Positions 36,207-44,871 of a stretch of 64,000 nucleotides of DNA are shown here, one piece after another. This DNA is from Rhizobium sp. WYJ-E13 (GTDB lineage: Bacteria > Pseudomonadota > Alphaproteobacteria > Rhizobiales > Rhizobiaceae): NCBI RefSeq assembly GCF_018987265.1, contig NZ_CP076854.1, forward strand, positions 1,426,001-1,490,000. Direction: 5' to 3'. Each line of letters starts with the position of its first letter. Position 1 is the first letter of the stretch. A model generated the notes under the pieces. The model was not told where the DNA came from. It did not search any database and saw only the letters and a list, made by a program, of their open reading frames with translations. Both the position numbers and the translations under genes were made by a program.

Positions 36207-36230
36207 GGCCGGCGGATGGCCGGCCACTTT
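36207..36230. terminator. Terminator between convergent SorC and eryI genes
   Basis: GGCCGGC (36207-36213) pairs with GCCGGCC (36219-36225) over a 5-nt loop, followed by ACTTTT on the plus strand. It is placed between the two convergent genes. Confidence 0.55.
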
Positions 36231-36240
36231 TGTCCCGCTC

Positions 36241-36696
36241 TCAACGCGCATTGTATTTTGCATCAAGCTCATCGATCGCAAAGACATTGCCGGCCGAACG
36301 GCCGTTCTGGTCGAATGTCTGGGCGAGAAATGCGTCGGCGATCGACTTCGCGAGCTCAGGTCCAATGACGCGCGCGCCCATCGTGATGATCTGCGCGTTG
36401 TTGGAAAGAGCGGCACGCTCGGCCGAATAGGTGTCGTGCGTCAGGGCCGCGCGGATGCCAGGCACTTTGTTGGCCGAGATGCAGACGCCGATGCCGGTGC
36501 CGCAGACCAGGATTGCCTTGTCATAGGTGCCATCGACCACGCCCGAGGCGACACGATCCGATAGGTTGGCATAGAACGGGTCGAGCCCATCGTCGATGCG
36601 CGACACCTCATGAACGTCGAAACGGTCCTTGAGGTGTTCGGCGAGCACCTTGGCGAGACCTTCGCCGGCGCTATCTCCCGCAATTGCAAGCTTCAT
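36241..36696 (-). CDS. eryI: RpiB-family tetrulose/erythrose-phosphate isomerase (EryI)
   Basis: 151 residues, RpiB/LacA fold. The start [20 protein letters not shown] replaces the usual DHAG of ribose-5-phosphate isomerase B by DSAG, and the catalytic Cys and anion loop are [22 protein letters not shown]. In Brucella the corresponding RpiB2 (EryI) makes D-erythrose-4-phosphate, the last step of erythritol breakdown. The ATG overlaps the eryH stop (ATGA). The open frame upstream of 36696 is not part of the protein. Confidence 0.88.
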   Translation of the reverse strand: MKLAIAGDSAGEGLAKVLAEHLKDRFDVHEVSRIDDGLDPFYANLSDRVASGVVDGTYDKAILVCGTGIGVCISANKVPGIRAALTHDTYSAERAALSNNAQIITMGARVIGPELAKSIADAFLAQTFDQNGRSAGNVFAIDELDAKYNAR

Positions 36697-37478
36697 CGTT
36701 TTTCTCCTTGGAGTTTGGCGGCGCATTTCGCGAGAATGTCGAGATAACCCTCGACGTTCCAGGCGGAACGGCCGATGAAGAGCCCGTCGATATGCGGGCT
36801 CGAAATCAGTTCCTCGCAATTTTGCGGATTGACCGACCCGCCGTAGAGGCAGGGGATTTTCCGCCCGAGCGCCGCTTCGGCGACCGCGATGATCTCGGCC
36901 TGGCGCGCATCGGCATAGTCCGCCGTCGCCGGAATGCCTTTTTCGCCGATCGCCCAGACGGGCTCATAGGCAAGCAGGATTTCGGCGGATTTCTGCTCGT
37001 CGGAGAGCTTCGACAGCGCCCCGCGCACCTGCGCCGCCAGTATCTCCGCAGCTTTTCCACCTTCCCGGTCAGCAAGGGTCTCACCGATGCAGATGAGCGG
37101 AATCAGGCCATGTCGAACGGCAGCTTCCGTCTTCAGCCCGACTGTCTCATCCGTCTCTCCGAAAAACTCGCGGCGTTCGGAATGCCCGAGTTCGACGATG
37201 TCGAGATCGCAATCCTTCAGCATCAGCGGAGAAATCTCCCCCGTCCAGGCGCCCTGGTCGGCCCAATGCATGTTTTGCGCACCGACCTTGACGGAGGTCT
37301 TCGCAAGCATGCGCTTGACCTCCCGCACGGACGTAAAGGGCGGGATCACGAAACGCTGGATGAGCGGATCGCGCGCGGCATCGGCCGCCCCGAGGCTGCG
37401 CGCGAAATGCTCGGCCTCCGCAAGCGTCTTGTTCATCTTCCAGCTGGTGCCAATCCAGAATTTCGGTTTATCGGTCAT
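36693..37478 (-). CDS. eryH: TIM-family tetrulose-phosphate isomerase (EryH)
   Basis: 261 residues, triose-phosphate isomerase fold. The first loop is [10 protein letters not shown] where classical TpiA has GNWKMNG, and the other catalytic marks are [24 protein letters not shown] and [10 protein letters not shown]. These substitutions, plus the position between a DeoR gene and rpiB in an erythritol locus, match Brucella TpiA2/EryH, which acts on tetrulose phosphate. It overlaps the DeoR gene by ATGA. It is clearly distinct from the canonical tpiA copy at 26523. Confidence 0.88.
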   Translation of the reverse strand: MTDKPKFWIGTSWKMNKTLAEAEHFARSLGAADAARDPLIQRFVIPPFTSVREVKRMLAKTSVKVGAQNMHWADQGAWTGEISPLMLKDCDLDIVELGHSERREFFGETDETVGLKTEAAVRHGLIPLICIGETLADREGGKAAEILAAQVRGALSKLSDEQKSAEILLAYEPVWAIGEKGIPATADYADARQAEIIAVAEAALGRKIPCLYGGSVNPQNCEELISSPHIDGLFIGRSAWNVEGYLDILAKCAAKLQGEKR

Positions 37479-38251
37479 GCCTGATCCTGTGCCGGAGCGA
37501 TCGTGAGCTTGATGCCCGCCCGATCGAATTCGTCGAGGACAGCGGCCGCTGGCGCGCTGTCGGTGATGACAGTGTCGAAATCGGCCAGATCCGCCATGAC
37601 GTGCAGCGCCGTGTGGCCGATGCGCTGGTGGTTCACCAGAAGGCAGCTTTTTGTCGAGGAAGAGATCATTGCCCGCTTGGCGCGAACGACATTGTCGTCC
37701 ATGTGATAGGCAAGCCTGCCGCTGACCGCCGGCGTCGAGATGAAAGCGATGTCGGCCCTGAGGCGCGACAGCGCCTCTTCGGTCACGACGCCGAAATAGG
37801 CGTTGAATTTAGCAGAATAAATGCCCCCGAGTGCAATCAGGGTTATGCCGTTTTCGCCCTTCAACCGCTCCATGATTGCCGCGTTGTTGGTTATCACCGT
37901 CAGCGGTCGCTTACGCAACAACATCTCGCCGAGAACCGCGGCCATCGAACCGTCATTGACCATGATCGTCATGCCAGGTTCGATGATGGCCAGCGCTTCT
38001 TGCGCCATGGCAACCTTGGCCTCGCCATCCTGACGCTCGCGAATGCGAAAATCACTCTCGAACTGTGTACCGGCATCGATCGTCGCGCCACCGCGCACCT
38101 TACGCAGGACACCTGCCTGTTCCAGGTCGTCGAGATCGCGGTGGATCGTCATCTTGGATACGGAAAAGCGCTCGGCAAGATCGTCCACGTCGACGGTCTT
38201 GTCCTCGACGAGCAGATTGACGATCAGCTGCTGGCGTTCTTCCCGTTTCAT
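37475..38251 (-). CDS. DeoR-family transcriptional regulator of the ery locus
   Basis: 258 residues. The DeoR helix-turn-helix is RQQLIVNLLVEDKTVDVDDLAERFSV with KMTIHRDLDDLEQAGV, and the sensor domain has GMTIMVNDGSMAAVLGEML, TVITNNAAI and ALGGIYSAKFNAYFG. DeoR proteins bind sugar phosphates. It sits between eryD and eryH on the same strand, as in rhizobial erythritol loci, and its end overlaps eryH. Confidence 0.92.
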   Translation of the reverse strand: MKREERQQLIVNLLVEDKTVDVDDLAERFSVSKMTIHRDLDDLEQAGVLRKVRGGATIDAGTQFESDFRIRERQDGEAKVAMAQEALAIIEPGMTIMVNDGSMAAVLGEMLLRKRPLTVITNNAAIMERLKGENGITLIALGGIYSAKFNAYFGVVTEEALSRLRADIAFISTPAVSGRLAYHMDDNVVRAKRAMISSSTKSCLLVNHQRIGHTALHVMADLADFDTVITDSAPAAAVLDEFDRAGIKLTIAPAQDQA

Positions 38252-38348
38252 CGGTCTCCAATCCTAATTAGCAACAATATAACATCAAAAATGTGAAAAT
38301 CAACAAAATGAAATGTGATTATGCGGTCGACTGGCTAACAACAGATCG

Positions 38349-39284
38349 TCAGACCAGAAGAGCTTGCGCGGTCCGTTCGTCGGTGATGAGCCCGTGAAGG
38401 CGGCGGCTTCGCAGGATGGCCCGTATGGCGGCCACCTTCGCCTGTCCGCCTGCCAGTGCCACGAGGCGTTCCTTCTTCGTTGTCGGAAAGGAAGCCGAAA
38501 GCGTGCGTGCAGTCAGAGCGGTATCGAGGATCTGGCCATCCGCATTGAAAAAATGACCGAGGATTTCGCCGATGCCGCCCGCGGCCGCGATGTCCTCGAT
38601 CTCGCCTGGCTCGACTAGGCCGGAGAGCACCAGCTGGGCCTCGGCGTCCACCGTTCCCAGGCCGACGAGCTTCAGGTCGGCGGCATTGGCGAGATCGAAC
38701 ACTTCCTTGACACCGCGTTGTGCCCTGAGAACCTCCCGGTCCTCTGCAGTGTTGGCGAAAAAGGGGACCGGCATGACGTAAGCGTGCGTGCCGGTCTTTT
38801 CCGCGATGCGGTGCATGACATCATAGGGATTGGCGCCGTAGTTTCGCGTGAGGCCCCCAAGCAGGGAAACGAAACGCATATGCTTGGCGTTCGTCCGCGG
38901 CATATATTGAACGGCGGCCGAAAGCGTGCGGCCATGGCCAAGACCAATGACCGAGTGATCCCCATGTTCGATCTCGCGCTTCAGATAGCCAGCCCCCGCA
39001 TGACCAAGCGCGCGAAGCGGCAGACCCTCTTCGCCAAGATCGGGCGCGACCTCGCAATATTGCAATCCGAAGCGCTCGGCGAGCCGCGTCTCCAGTTCGA
39101 CGCATTCGACGATATCACCGTCGATCGTGACCTTGACGACACCATCGGCCACGGCACGTGCGATCAGCCGATGCGCCTTGACCGAGGGGATGCCCAGGCG
39201 CCGGGCGACGTCGGACTGCGTCAGTCCGCCCGCGTAATGAAGCCAGGCGGCCCGCACGGCAAGCGTATCATCGGCATCCGTCAT
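38349..39284 (-). CDS. eryD: SorC-family regulator EryD
   Basis: 311 residues from the ATG at 39284 (a TTG one codon earlier is possible). The helix-turn-helix YAGGLTQSDVARRLGIPSVKAHRLIARA is followed by the SorC sugar-binding domain (VIGLGHGRTLSAAVQYMPRT, SLLGGLTRNYGANPYDVMHRIAEKTG, LVALAGGQAKVAAIRAIL). In Brucella EryD represses eryABCD and is relieved by erythritol. It follows eryC by 69 bp in the eryABCD order. Confidence 0.9.
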   Translation of the reverse strand: MTDADDTLAVRAAWLHYAGGLTQSDVARRLGIPSVKAHRLIARAVADGVVKVTIDGDIVECVELETRLAERFGLQYCEVAPDLGEEGLPLRALGHAGAGYLKREIEHGDHSVIGLGHGRTLSAAVQYMPRTNAKHMRFVSLLGGLTRNYGANPYDVMHRIAEKTGTHAYVMPVPFFANTAEDREVLRAQRGVKEVFDLANAADLKLVGLGTVDAEAQLVLSGLVEPGEIEDIAAAGGIGEILGHFFNADGQILDTALTARTLSASFPTTKKERLVALAGGQAKVAAIRAILRSRRLHGLITDERTAQALLV

Positions 39285-39353
39285 CAACGCATCCTTCCCA
39301 TTTCTCCGACGGCGATCTCGCCCGATAACAACCAGCCTTTGTAGATGGCCGGA

Positions 39354-40286
39354 TCATATCTTCAAGTCTGCGGCGCCAGTGTCGATATGCGGCGCCCAGA
39401 AGGCGACGCTTTCGGCGATCTGCGCGATGACCTCGCGATCGTTCGGTTCGCGTTCCTTGAAGGAAAGTTCGAGGCAGATCTCGTTGTCACTGGCGCCACC
39501 TGCCGCAAAAGCGTCCAATAGTGGCGCAGGTTGAATCCGCCCCTTGGCATTGAATTCCGCCGTGAACGGCCGGTGGCCGCCCTTATCCATGAGGCTCTGC
39601 TTGATGTGGATGATCGGCGACAGCTTCGGCACGACCCGCGCCCAGGCATAGGGATCGTAGTCGTCGGGATTGGCGGAGGTGACGTCGCCATGGTCGATAT
39701 CGGCCATCATCCACATCGGCACCGCCATGTCGGCAGCAGTCAATCGTGCCTGCAGCAAAAGGCAGGATTCGATCGTCTCGCCGAATTCCCGGCCGATGCT
39801 CATCGGCTCCCAGAAGATGTAGGAAAGGCCGGCAGCCCTGGCGTGCTCCGCGACTTCGCACCAGCAGTCGATAGCGATCTTTATCAGCTCCTCGCGCCGG
39901 CTTGCGTCATCGAAGTCCTTGTAGGTGAAGATCGCAAACTGCGTGCCGACGGAATGTCCGCCGAGATCAGCGGTGATGTCGGCGAAGGTCTTGAACCAAT
40001 CCACATAATAGCGGCGCACCTCGGTATCCGGGTGCCCGAAATGGTTCAACCGTCCATAAGGTCCGGTCATGCCCGAGGTGACGCGAACACCGGTGCGCGC
40101 CAACGCCGCCTTCATCTGGCGGGTCAGGCGGCGGATGACCGCGGCCTGCCAGCTCGGATTGATGAATTCATGCGTCAGTTGGAGATCGCGGATGCGCAGA
40201 TCTCGCGCCACCGTTTCGATCAGGTCGTCCGGGTCGGCAAAACGGTTGACCAGCGGATTGGTATTCAGCGAAAGCGAAAGCGGCAT
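39354..40286 (-). CDS. eryC: EryC, AP-endonuclease-type TIM-barrel isomerase of erythritol breakdown
   Basis: 310 residues of the sugar-phosphate isomerase/epimerase (xylose-isomerase-like) fold. Blocks include DLQLTHEFINPSWQAAVIRR, GMTGPYGRLNHFGHPD, GLSYIFWEPMSIGREFGETI with a metal-type Glu, MADIDHGDVTSANPDDYD and IIHIKQSL. The ATG at 40286 follows AGGAGG. EryC was shown in Brucella to be a tetrulose-phosphate isomerase/racemase in place of the dehydrogenase first proposed. Gene order eryA-eryB-eryC-eryD is intact. Confidence 0.9.
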   Translation of the reverse strand: MPLSLSLNTNPLVNRFADPDDLIETVARDLRIRDLQLTHEFINPSWQAAVIRRLTRQMKAALARTGVRVTSGMTGPYGRLNHFGHPDTEVRRYYVDWFKTFADITADLGGHSVGTQFAIFTYKDFDDASRREELIKIAIDCWCEVAEHARAAGLSYIFWEPMSIGREFGETIESCLLLQARLTAADMAVPMWMMADIDHGDVTSANPDDYDPYAWARVVPKLSPIIHIKQSLMDKGGHRPFTAEFNAKGRIQPAPLLDAFAAGGASDNEICLELSFKEREPNDREVIAQIAESVAFWAPHIDTGAADLKI

Positions 40287-40296
40287 CAAGGCCTCC

Positions 40297-41808
40297 TCAG
40301 GCGGCGGCAAGATGGGATGAAGCAAACCAGTCGGCAAAGGCTGCTCGCTCTGCCTCGCTCAAATGCAGGTAATGCTTGGTTCGACGATAGAGGATGTCCT
40401 CGGCCGTCTCCGCCCATTCGGCGGTAGCGAGATAACGGGCTTCCGCCTCATAAAGCTGCCCGCCGAAGTGGCGGCCGAGACCTTGCAGATCCGTTGCCCC
40501 GGCAATCAGGTTCCTCGTGCGTGTGCCATAGAGACGGCCGTAGTGATGGACGAGCTTGCGCGGCATCCAGGGATAGGTGTCGCGCAGGCTGTTGGCGAAA
40601 GTCTCATAGTCGGCATTGGGCATTTCACCGCCCGGCAGCGGCGCCTTTTCCGTCCAGTCGCCGCCCATGTTGGGAAAGACATGTCTGAGGCGCTGCATGC
40701 CACGTTCGGCAAGCTCTCTGAATGTCGTGATCTTGCCGCCGAAGACATTGAGAAGCGGCGCTCCCCCCGTCTCGTCGAGATCGAACACGTAGTCGCGGGT
40801 CACCGCCGATGGATTGCCCTTGCCATCGTCAAACAGCGGACGCACGCCGGAGAAGCTGTGCAGCACATCCTGCCGGCGCAGCTTCTCCTTGAAATAGCGG
40901 TTCACCGCCTTCAGCAGATAGTCGATTTCCGTCTCGTCGGCCGCCACGTCCTCGGCCCGGCCCTCATAGGCGATGTCGGTCGTTCCGATCAGCGCCTTGT
41001 CGCCCTCGTAGGGATTGATGAAGATGACACGCTTGTCATGGTTCTGGACCAGATAGGCGTTGGAGCCGGACCAGAACTTCGGCACGATGATGTGGCTGCC
41101 CTTGACGAGACGCACATTGCGGCTGGAATTGGAGCCGGCGACGCGGTTGATGATGTCGGTGACCCACGGGCCGGCGCAATTGACGAGACATTTGGCACGG
41201 AAGGTCCGCGTTTCGCCGCTCGTGCTGCTTTTCGTGCTGATCGTCCATTGGCCGTTTTCCCGGCGCGCCGACACTGCCGGCGACCGTGTGAGCACCAGGG
41301 CGCCCTTCTCAGCCGCGCTCACCGCATTCAGGGTGACGAGGCGGGCATCGTCCACCCAGCAATCCGAATATTCGAAGCCGCGGGTATATTGATCGAGAAT
41401 GGGCGTGCCTTCGGGATCGCGCAGCAGATTGAGAGTGCGGGTGCCTGGCAATTTCTTGCGGCCGCCGAGATGATCGTAGAGGAAGAGGCCGAGCCGGACG
41501 AGCCAGGCGGGCCGATCCTCGGGACTGTGCGGCAGCACGAAACGCATCGGCCAGATGATGTGCGGTGCGGCATTGAGCAGCACCTCGCGTTCGATCAACG
41601 CCTCCCGTACGAGGCGGAACTCGTAATATTCCAGATAGCGGAGCCCCCCATGCACGAGCTTGCCCGAGCGGGACGATGTCCCCTGTGCCAAATCGTCCTT
41701 CTCGCACAAGGCGACTTTCAAGCCACGCCCCGCCGCATCGCGGGCAATTCCCACACCGTTGATGCCGCCGCCGATGACGAAAAGATCCAGGATTTCAGGT
41801 TCGGTCAT
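40297..41808 (-). CDS. eryB: Erythritol-phosphate dehydrogenase EryB (GlpD family)
   Basis: 503 residues. The FAD-binding start LDLFVIGGGINGVGIARDAA and the GlpD hallmark TSSRSGKLVHGGLRYLEYYE identify the glycerol-3-phosphate dehydrogenase family, and CLVNCAGPWVTDIINRVAG closes the FAD domain. EryB oxidises erythritol phosphate to tetrulose phosphate at the membrane and passes electrons to quinone. It starts 35 bp after eryA on the same strand and ends 10 bp ahead of eryC. Ordinary GlpD is the alternative, but the context is decisive. Confidence 0.92.
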   Translation of the reverse strand: MTEPEILDLFVIGGGINGVGIARDAAGRGLKVALCEKDDLAQGTSSRSGKLVHGGLRYLEYYEFRLVREALIEREVLLNAAPHIIWPMRFVLPHSPEDRPAWLVRLGLFLYDHLGGRKKLPGTRTLNLLRDPEGTPILDQYTRGFEYSDCWVDDARLVTLNAVSAAEKGALVLTRSPAVSARRENGQWTISTKSSTSGETRTFRAKCLVNCAGPWVTDIINRVAGSNSSRNVRLVKGSHIIVPKFWSGSNAYLVQNHDKRVIFINPYEGDKALIGTTDIAYEGRAEDVAADETEIDYLLKAVNRYFKEKLRRQDVLHSFSGVRPLFDDGKGNPSAVTRDYVFDLDETGGAPLLNVFGGKITTFRELAERGMQRLRHVFPNMGGDWTEKAPLPGGEMPNADYETFANSLRDTYPWMPRKLVHHYGRLYGTRTRNLIAGATDLQGLGRHFGGQLYEAEARYLATAEWAETAEDILYRRTKHYLHLSEAERAAFADWFASSHLAAA

Positions 41809-41843
41809 GTCATGCTCCCTTGGATGCCTGTTGCATCAACGAT

Positions 41844-43415
41844 CTATTTGATGGACGGCATCGCCGCGGCTCTGGCCAGTGTTTCCCAGGCGGCGGGCAT
41901 GGCCTTTCGAATATCGCCATAGGCGGAAAACAAGAGATCGAAGCGCCGGGCTTCCTCCGCAACCGGCTCTTCGGCTTCGCCGAGAAGCGGCGTCACCCAG
42001 TCGGCGATGCAGTCATCCATTGTCTTGTAGGCACCGATCGCGACAGCTGCCATCATCGCTGCACCGGCCGCCCCTGTCTCCTCGCGACGAGACAGACGGA
42101 TCGGCGCGTTGATGGACGCGCTGAGCGAACGGCGAAGCGCACTTGAGCGCACGGCACCGCCAGTAATGCGCAATTCTTCGGGCATGTCGCCCATGGCGGC
42201 GTAGCAATCGCGCGTCGCCAACGCCAAACCTTCGACCACCGCACGAACAAGATCCGGAAATCCGTGGCGAACCGACAAGCCGGAAAATCCCGCGCGGGCC
42301 TGCGCATTGACGAAGGGGCCGCGCTCTCCGGCCTCGGAAATATAGGGATGATAGACGACCGAACCTGGCCGGCTTTCGGAAAACCAGCGGTCGATCCGTC
42401 CGACGAGTTCGGCATGGGTGGCAGGCTTTCCGGCCTCCGCCATCAGATAGGTGGCCATATCCAGCAGCCAGTCGATATTGATCGTCGAGCCCATATTGGT
42501 CTGCACCTGCGTGACGGTGCCTGGGATCGGCAAGGCAATGACATAGCCGGTGCCTTCCTGATTGAGATGAACATCGGCCACCGGCTTTGCCCGCAGATGC
42601 ACGCCAGTGGACCCGATCGTCGAGCAGGCCGCGTTGCGTCCGCCGCTGCGAACGCCGGCACCGAGCGCGGTCATCACCATGTCGACGTAGCCGAGACTGA
42701 CCGGTGTGCCGGCGAGAAGCCCGCAGGCATGTGCAGCGTCCTCCGTCAGCGGATGGATAAATTCCGTCCCGTCAAGGATATCGGGCAAGAGCGCGCGGCG
42801 ATGCGTCAGTCCGAGCGCCTCGATGGCAACAGGCGAATAACGCCGTATCCTAAAATCACCGAAGGTAAAGCTTGCCTCTGAGGGGTCGGTCGCCCGCACG
42901 CCGGTAAAATTGAGATAGAGCCAATCCTTGCAATGCAGCGCGGTCTCTGCCTGATCCAGGAGTTCCGGCATTACCCGGTCCATGTGAGCAAGCTGCGCAC
43001 CCTGCTGGCACGTGTTCAGCCCGGTGCCTGTCTGTTCAAAACGAGCCCGGTTCGACACTTCGCCCGCAAGCGAAATCACTGTCGGTGCAGCGCGAGCATC
43101 GAGCCAGAGCCAAGCATCGGCGACCGGTCGGTTTCCCGAACCGACCAGCCATGTTCCGTCACCCTGCCCCGTCACCGCGATGGCGGCCGCGCGCGAAGCA
43201 AGATCCTCGACCTTCTCGCCAAGGCTACGAAGGGCTGCCACACAATCCTTCCAGGTCTGGGCAAGCGGCTGCGTGGCCGAGCCGTCGCTACCGCTCGCAT
43301 ATTTGTTGCGAACAGATGCGGTCGCGATCTGGCGGCCGGAAAGGTCGAAGGCGACGGCCTTTATGACCGACGTACCGGCATCGATACCGATGATGAGCTC
43401 GCGGCTGGTGGTCAT
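41844..43415 (-). CDS. eryA: Erythritol kinase EryA (FGGY family)
   Basis: 523 residues. The first phosphate loop is LIIGIDAGTSVIKAVAFDL, the substrate strand AAIAVTGQGDGTWLVG, then WLWLDARA, the second ATP motif ACSTIGSTGVHLRAKP, and ITGGAVRSSALRRSL near the end. It phosphorylates erythritol in the first step of its catabolism. It leads the eryABCD operon and diverges from the transporter genes across an 800-bp control region. Confidence 0.92.
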   Translation of the reverse strand: MTTSRELIIGIDAGTSVIKAVAFDLSGRQIATASVRNKYASGSDGSATQPLAQTWKDCVAALRSLGEKVEDLASRAAAIAVTGQGDGTWLVGSGNRPVADAWLWLDARAAPTVISLAGEVSNRARFEQTGTGLNTCQQGAQLAHMDRVMPELLDQAETALHCKDWLYLNFTGVRATDPSEASFTFGDFRIRRYSPVAIEALGLTHRRALLPDILDGTEFIHPLTEDAAHACGLLAGTPVSLGYVDMVMTALGAGVRSGGRNAACSTIGSTGVHLRAKPVADVHLNQEGTGYVIALPIPGTVTQVQTNMGSTINIDWLLDMATYLMAEAGKPATHAELVGRIDRWFSESRPGSVVYHPYISEAGERGPFVNAQARAGFSGLSVRHGFPDLVRAVVEGLALATRDCYAAMGDMPEELRITGGAVRSSALRRSLSASINAPIRLSRREETGAAGAAMMAAVAIGAYKTMDDCIADWVTPLLGEAEEPVAEEARRFDLLFSAYGDIRKAMPAAWETLARAAAMPSIK

Positions 43416-44214
43416 CTGAAATTATTCGCCTGCCAGGTCGAACATCGCGAGGGGCAAAGCGCGCGTCGATGTCATGTCTCATATCCTCCTGGTCGCCACA
43501 GGCTGCAATAGCGTACACGACCACACTTCGAATCTCGGAGCAAAGCCGGCAGTCCACCTTTGGCGGCTTGCAGACTTGGCGCTCTTCGAAACCTCCCAAG
43601 GCCTCATCAAAAATATAACACAAAGATATCATTGTTCCAGTAAGATTTTTCTGACTGTGAAATTTTTTCCATGTAAAATACTATTCATGATAGGGGCGAG
43701 GTACGGCCACGCTCTCGAACCATTCCGCCGGCGATCGAATTTGCGGAGTGCTGGATTAGGCTTATTTTATATCTTATAATCAAATAGATAAATCCACGTT
43801 ACGCAAAGGCTCTGGCTGCCTGAGCGACAGCGAAGTGCGCGAAAGAGCTTCTTTAATCGCTGCGCGCAGAAGCTGCGCATCTCACGCCATAGGACCCGGA
43901 GAGCCAAAAGACCTGTTGACAGGCGCAAAATTTGATAACATGATTTTTGACATAAATACCACTTACCTATCATGCGGCCATCGACGCTGATAGAAAACCA
44001 CGGTCCTGGCGGTTGGAGGAGACAAGCGCTGGTTCTGCATGGAGGAGGTTCGGATGCACATTGTTTCCGCTGATCATCGCGCCTTTCAGCTCGGCAGGTT
44101 TTTGTGCGCCGATGCGGATTTCGACACGCGCCGTCTTCGATGAAGTAGCCGCGAGGCTTCACCCGTTTCCTCCTCTTTCGACATAGATCCGACCAGCCGC
44201 AAAGATCGCCAGCA
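43416..44214. promoter_or_regulatory. Divergent eryA / transporter control region (799 bp)
   Basis: AT-rich between 43600 and 43800, with no gene of normal size. Possible plus-strand promoter boxes are TTGACA at 43914-43919 and TTGACA at 43947-43952 followed by TATCAT at 43968-43973 (15-bp spacing). TATAAT at 43775-43780 lacks a good partner. A short frame with a very strong ribosome site lies at 44054-44143. No operator could be matched with confidence. Confidence 0.45.
44054..44143 (+). CDS. Short ORF (29 aa) with strong ribosome site, RpiB-like N-terminus
   Basis: ATG at 44054 is preceded by GGAGGAGG with five bases between. The peptide begins MHIVSADHRAFQLGRFL, reminiscent of the first strand-helix of RpiB/LacA isomerases (SDHAG..L). 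It stops after 29 codons at TGA, 71 bp before the DUF2291 gene. It could be a leader peptide or the remnant of an rpiB paralogue. The similarity is by eye only. Confidence 0.3.
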   Translation: MHIVSADHRAFQLGRFLCADADFDTRRLR

Positions 44215-44871
44215 ATGAATACTCAGCCCGCTCACGCAACATCCGCGCCAGGCAAAGGCAACTTCAAGTTCATCGTCAGTGCCGTTGTGGCAATCATGGT
44301 CGTCGGCGCAATTGCGCTCGATACAACCGTCATCAAGATCGGCTCGGAGAGCGATGTGCGGCAGCAGGCCTTTTCTCCGGAATCCTTCGGCGCCGAGCAG
44401 TTTCCGAAGATCCAGGCGGATGTCGAGAAGAGAGCCGTTGCCGCGTCCGACCTCGCAGCGGCGATCGCTGCAGACAAGAAGGCGGCCGGTGAGAAATACG
44501 GGGTTGCCACGAGTACCGGCCCGGTCATCCCGGTGACGCTGAGCGGCACTTTCGGCGCGCGCAAATCCAATACAAACGAGATGAAGATCGACGGCCTCCC
44601 CCCCGAGACGGTGGTCCGTGTCCAGACCGGCCCTGCGGTCAATGGCACGGACCTCCGCGATGCCACGGGGGCGATCGAGTTCGGCCAGTTCACCAACCAG
44701 ATCCAGTATCAGGATGCCGGTTCGGCGATCAATAACGAGATGAAGAAGGCCGTATTTGCCGGCCTCGATCCGGACCAGCTCGATGGCAAGACGGCGACCG
44801 TCGTCGGCGTGTTCAAACTGATCAACCCCAAGAACTGGCTCGTCACTCCGGTCAAGGTCACAGTCAAATGA
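44215..44871 (+). CDS. DUF2291-family periplasmic protein of the ery transporter operon
   Basis: 218 residues with an N-terminal membrane anchor (FKFIVSAVVAIMVVGAIALDTTVIKIG) and a soluble periplasmic part of the DUF2291 type (QAFSPESFGAEQFPKIQADV, ATVVGVFKLINPKNWLVTPVKV). Such genes recur as the first member of pentose/polyol ABC operons; their biochemical role is unknown and may be an accessory to uptake. The ATPase ATG overlaps its stop (ATGA). Confidence 0.8.
   Translation: MNTQPAHATSAPGKGNFKFIVSAVVAIMVVGAIALDTTVIKIGSESDVRQQAFSPESFGAEQFPKIQADVEKRAVAASDLAAAIAADKKAAGEKYGVATSTGPVIPVTLSGTFGARKSNTNEMKIDGLPPETVVRVQTGPAVNGTDLRDATGAIEFGQFTNQIQYQDAGSAINNEMKKAVFAGLDPDQLDGKTATVVGVFKLINPKNWLVTPVKVTVK

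Noticed and set aside
40363..41922. Long plus-strand frame opposite eryB
   Set aside because: It is antisense to a clear GlpD-family gene with intact motifs; no family features of its own.
43416..44214. Possible gene on the minus strand at 43767-44162
   Set aside because: No ribosome site, poor protein character and an unusual Cys/Arg content; treated as control region.
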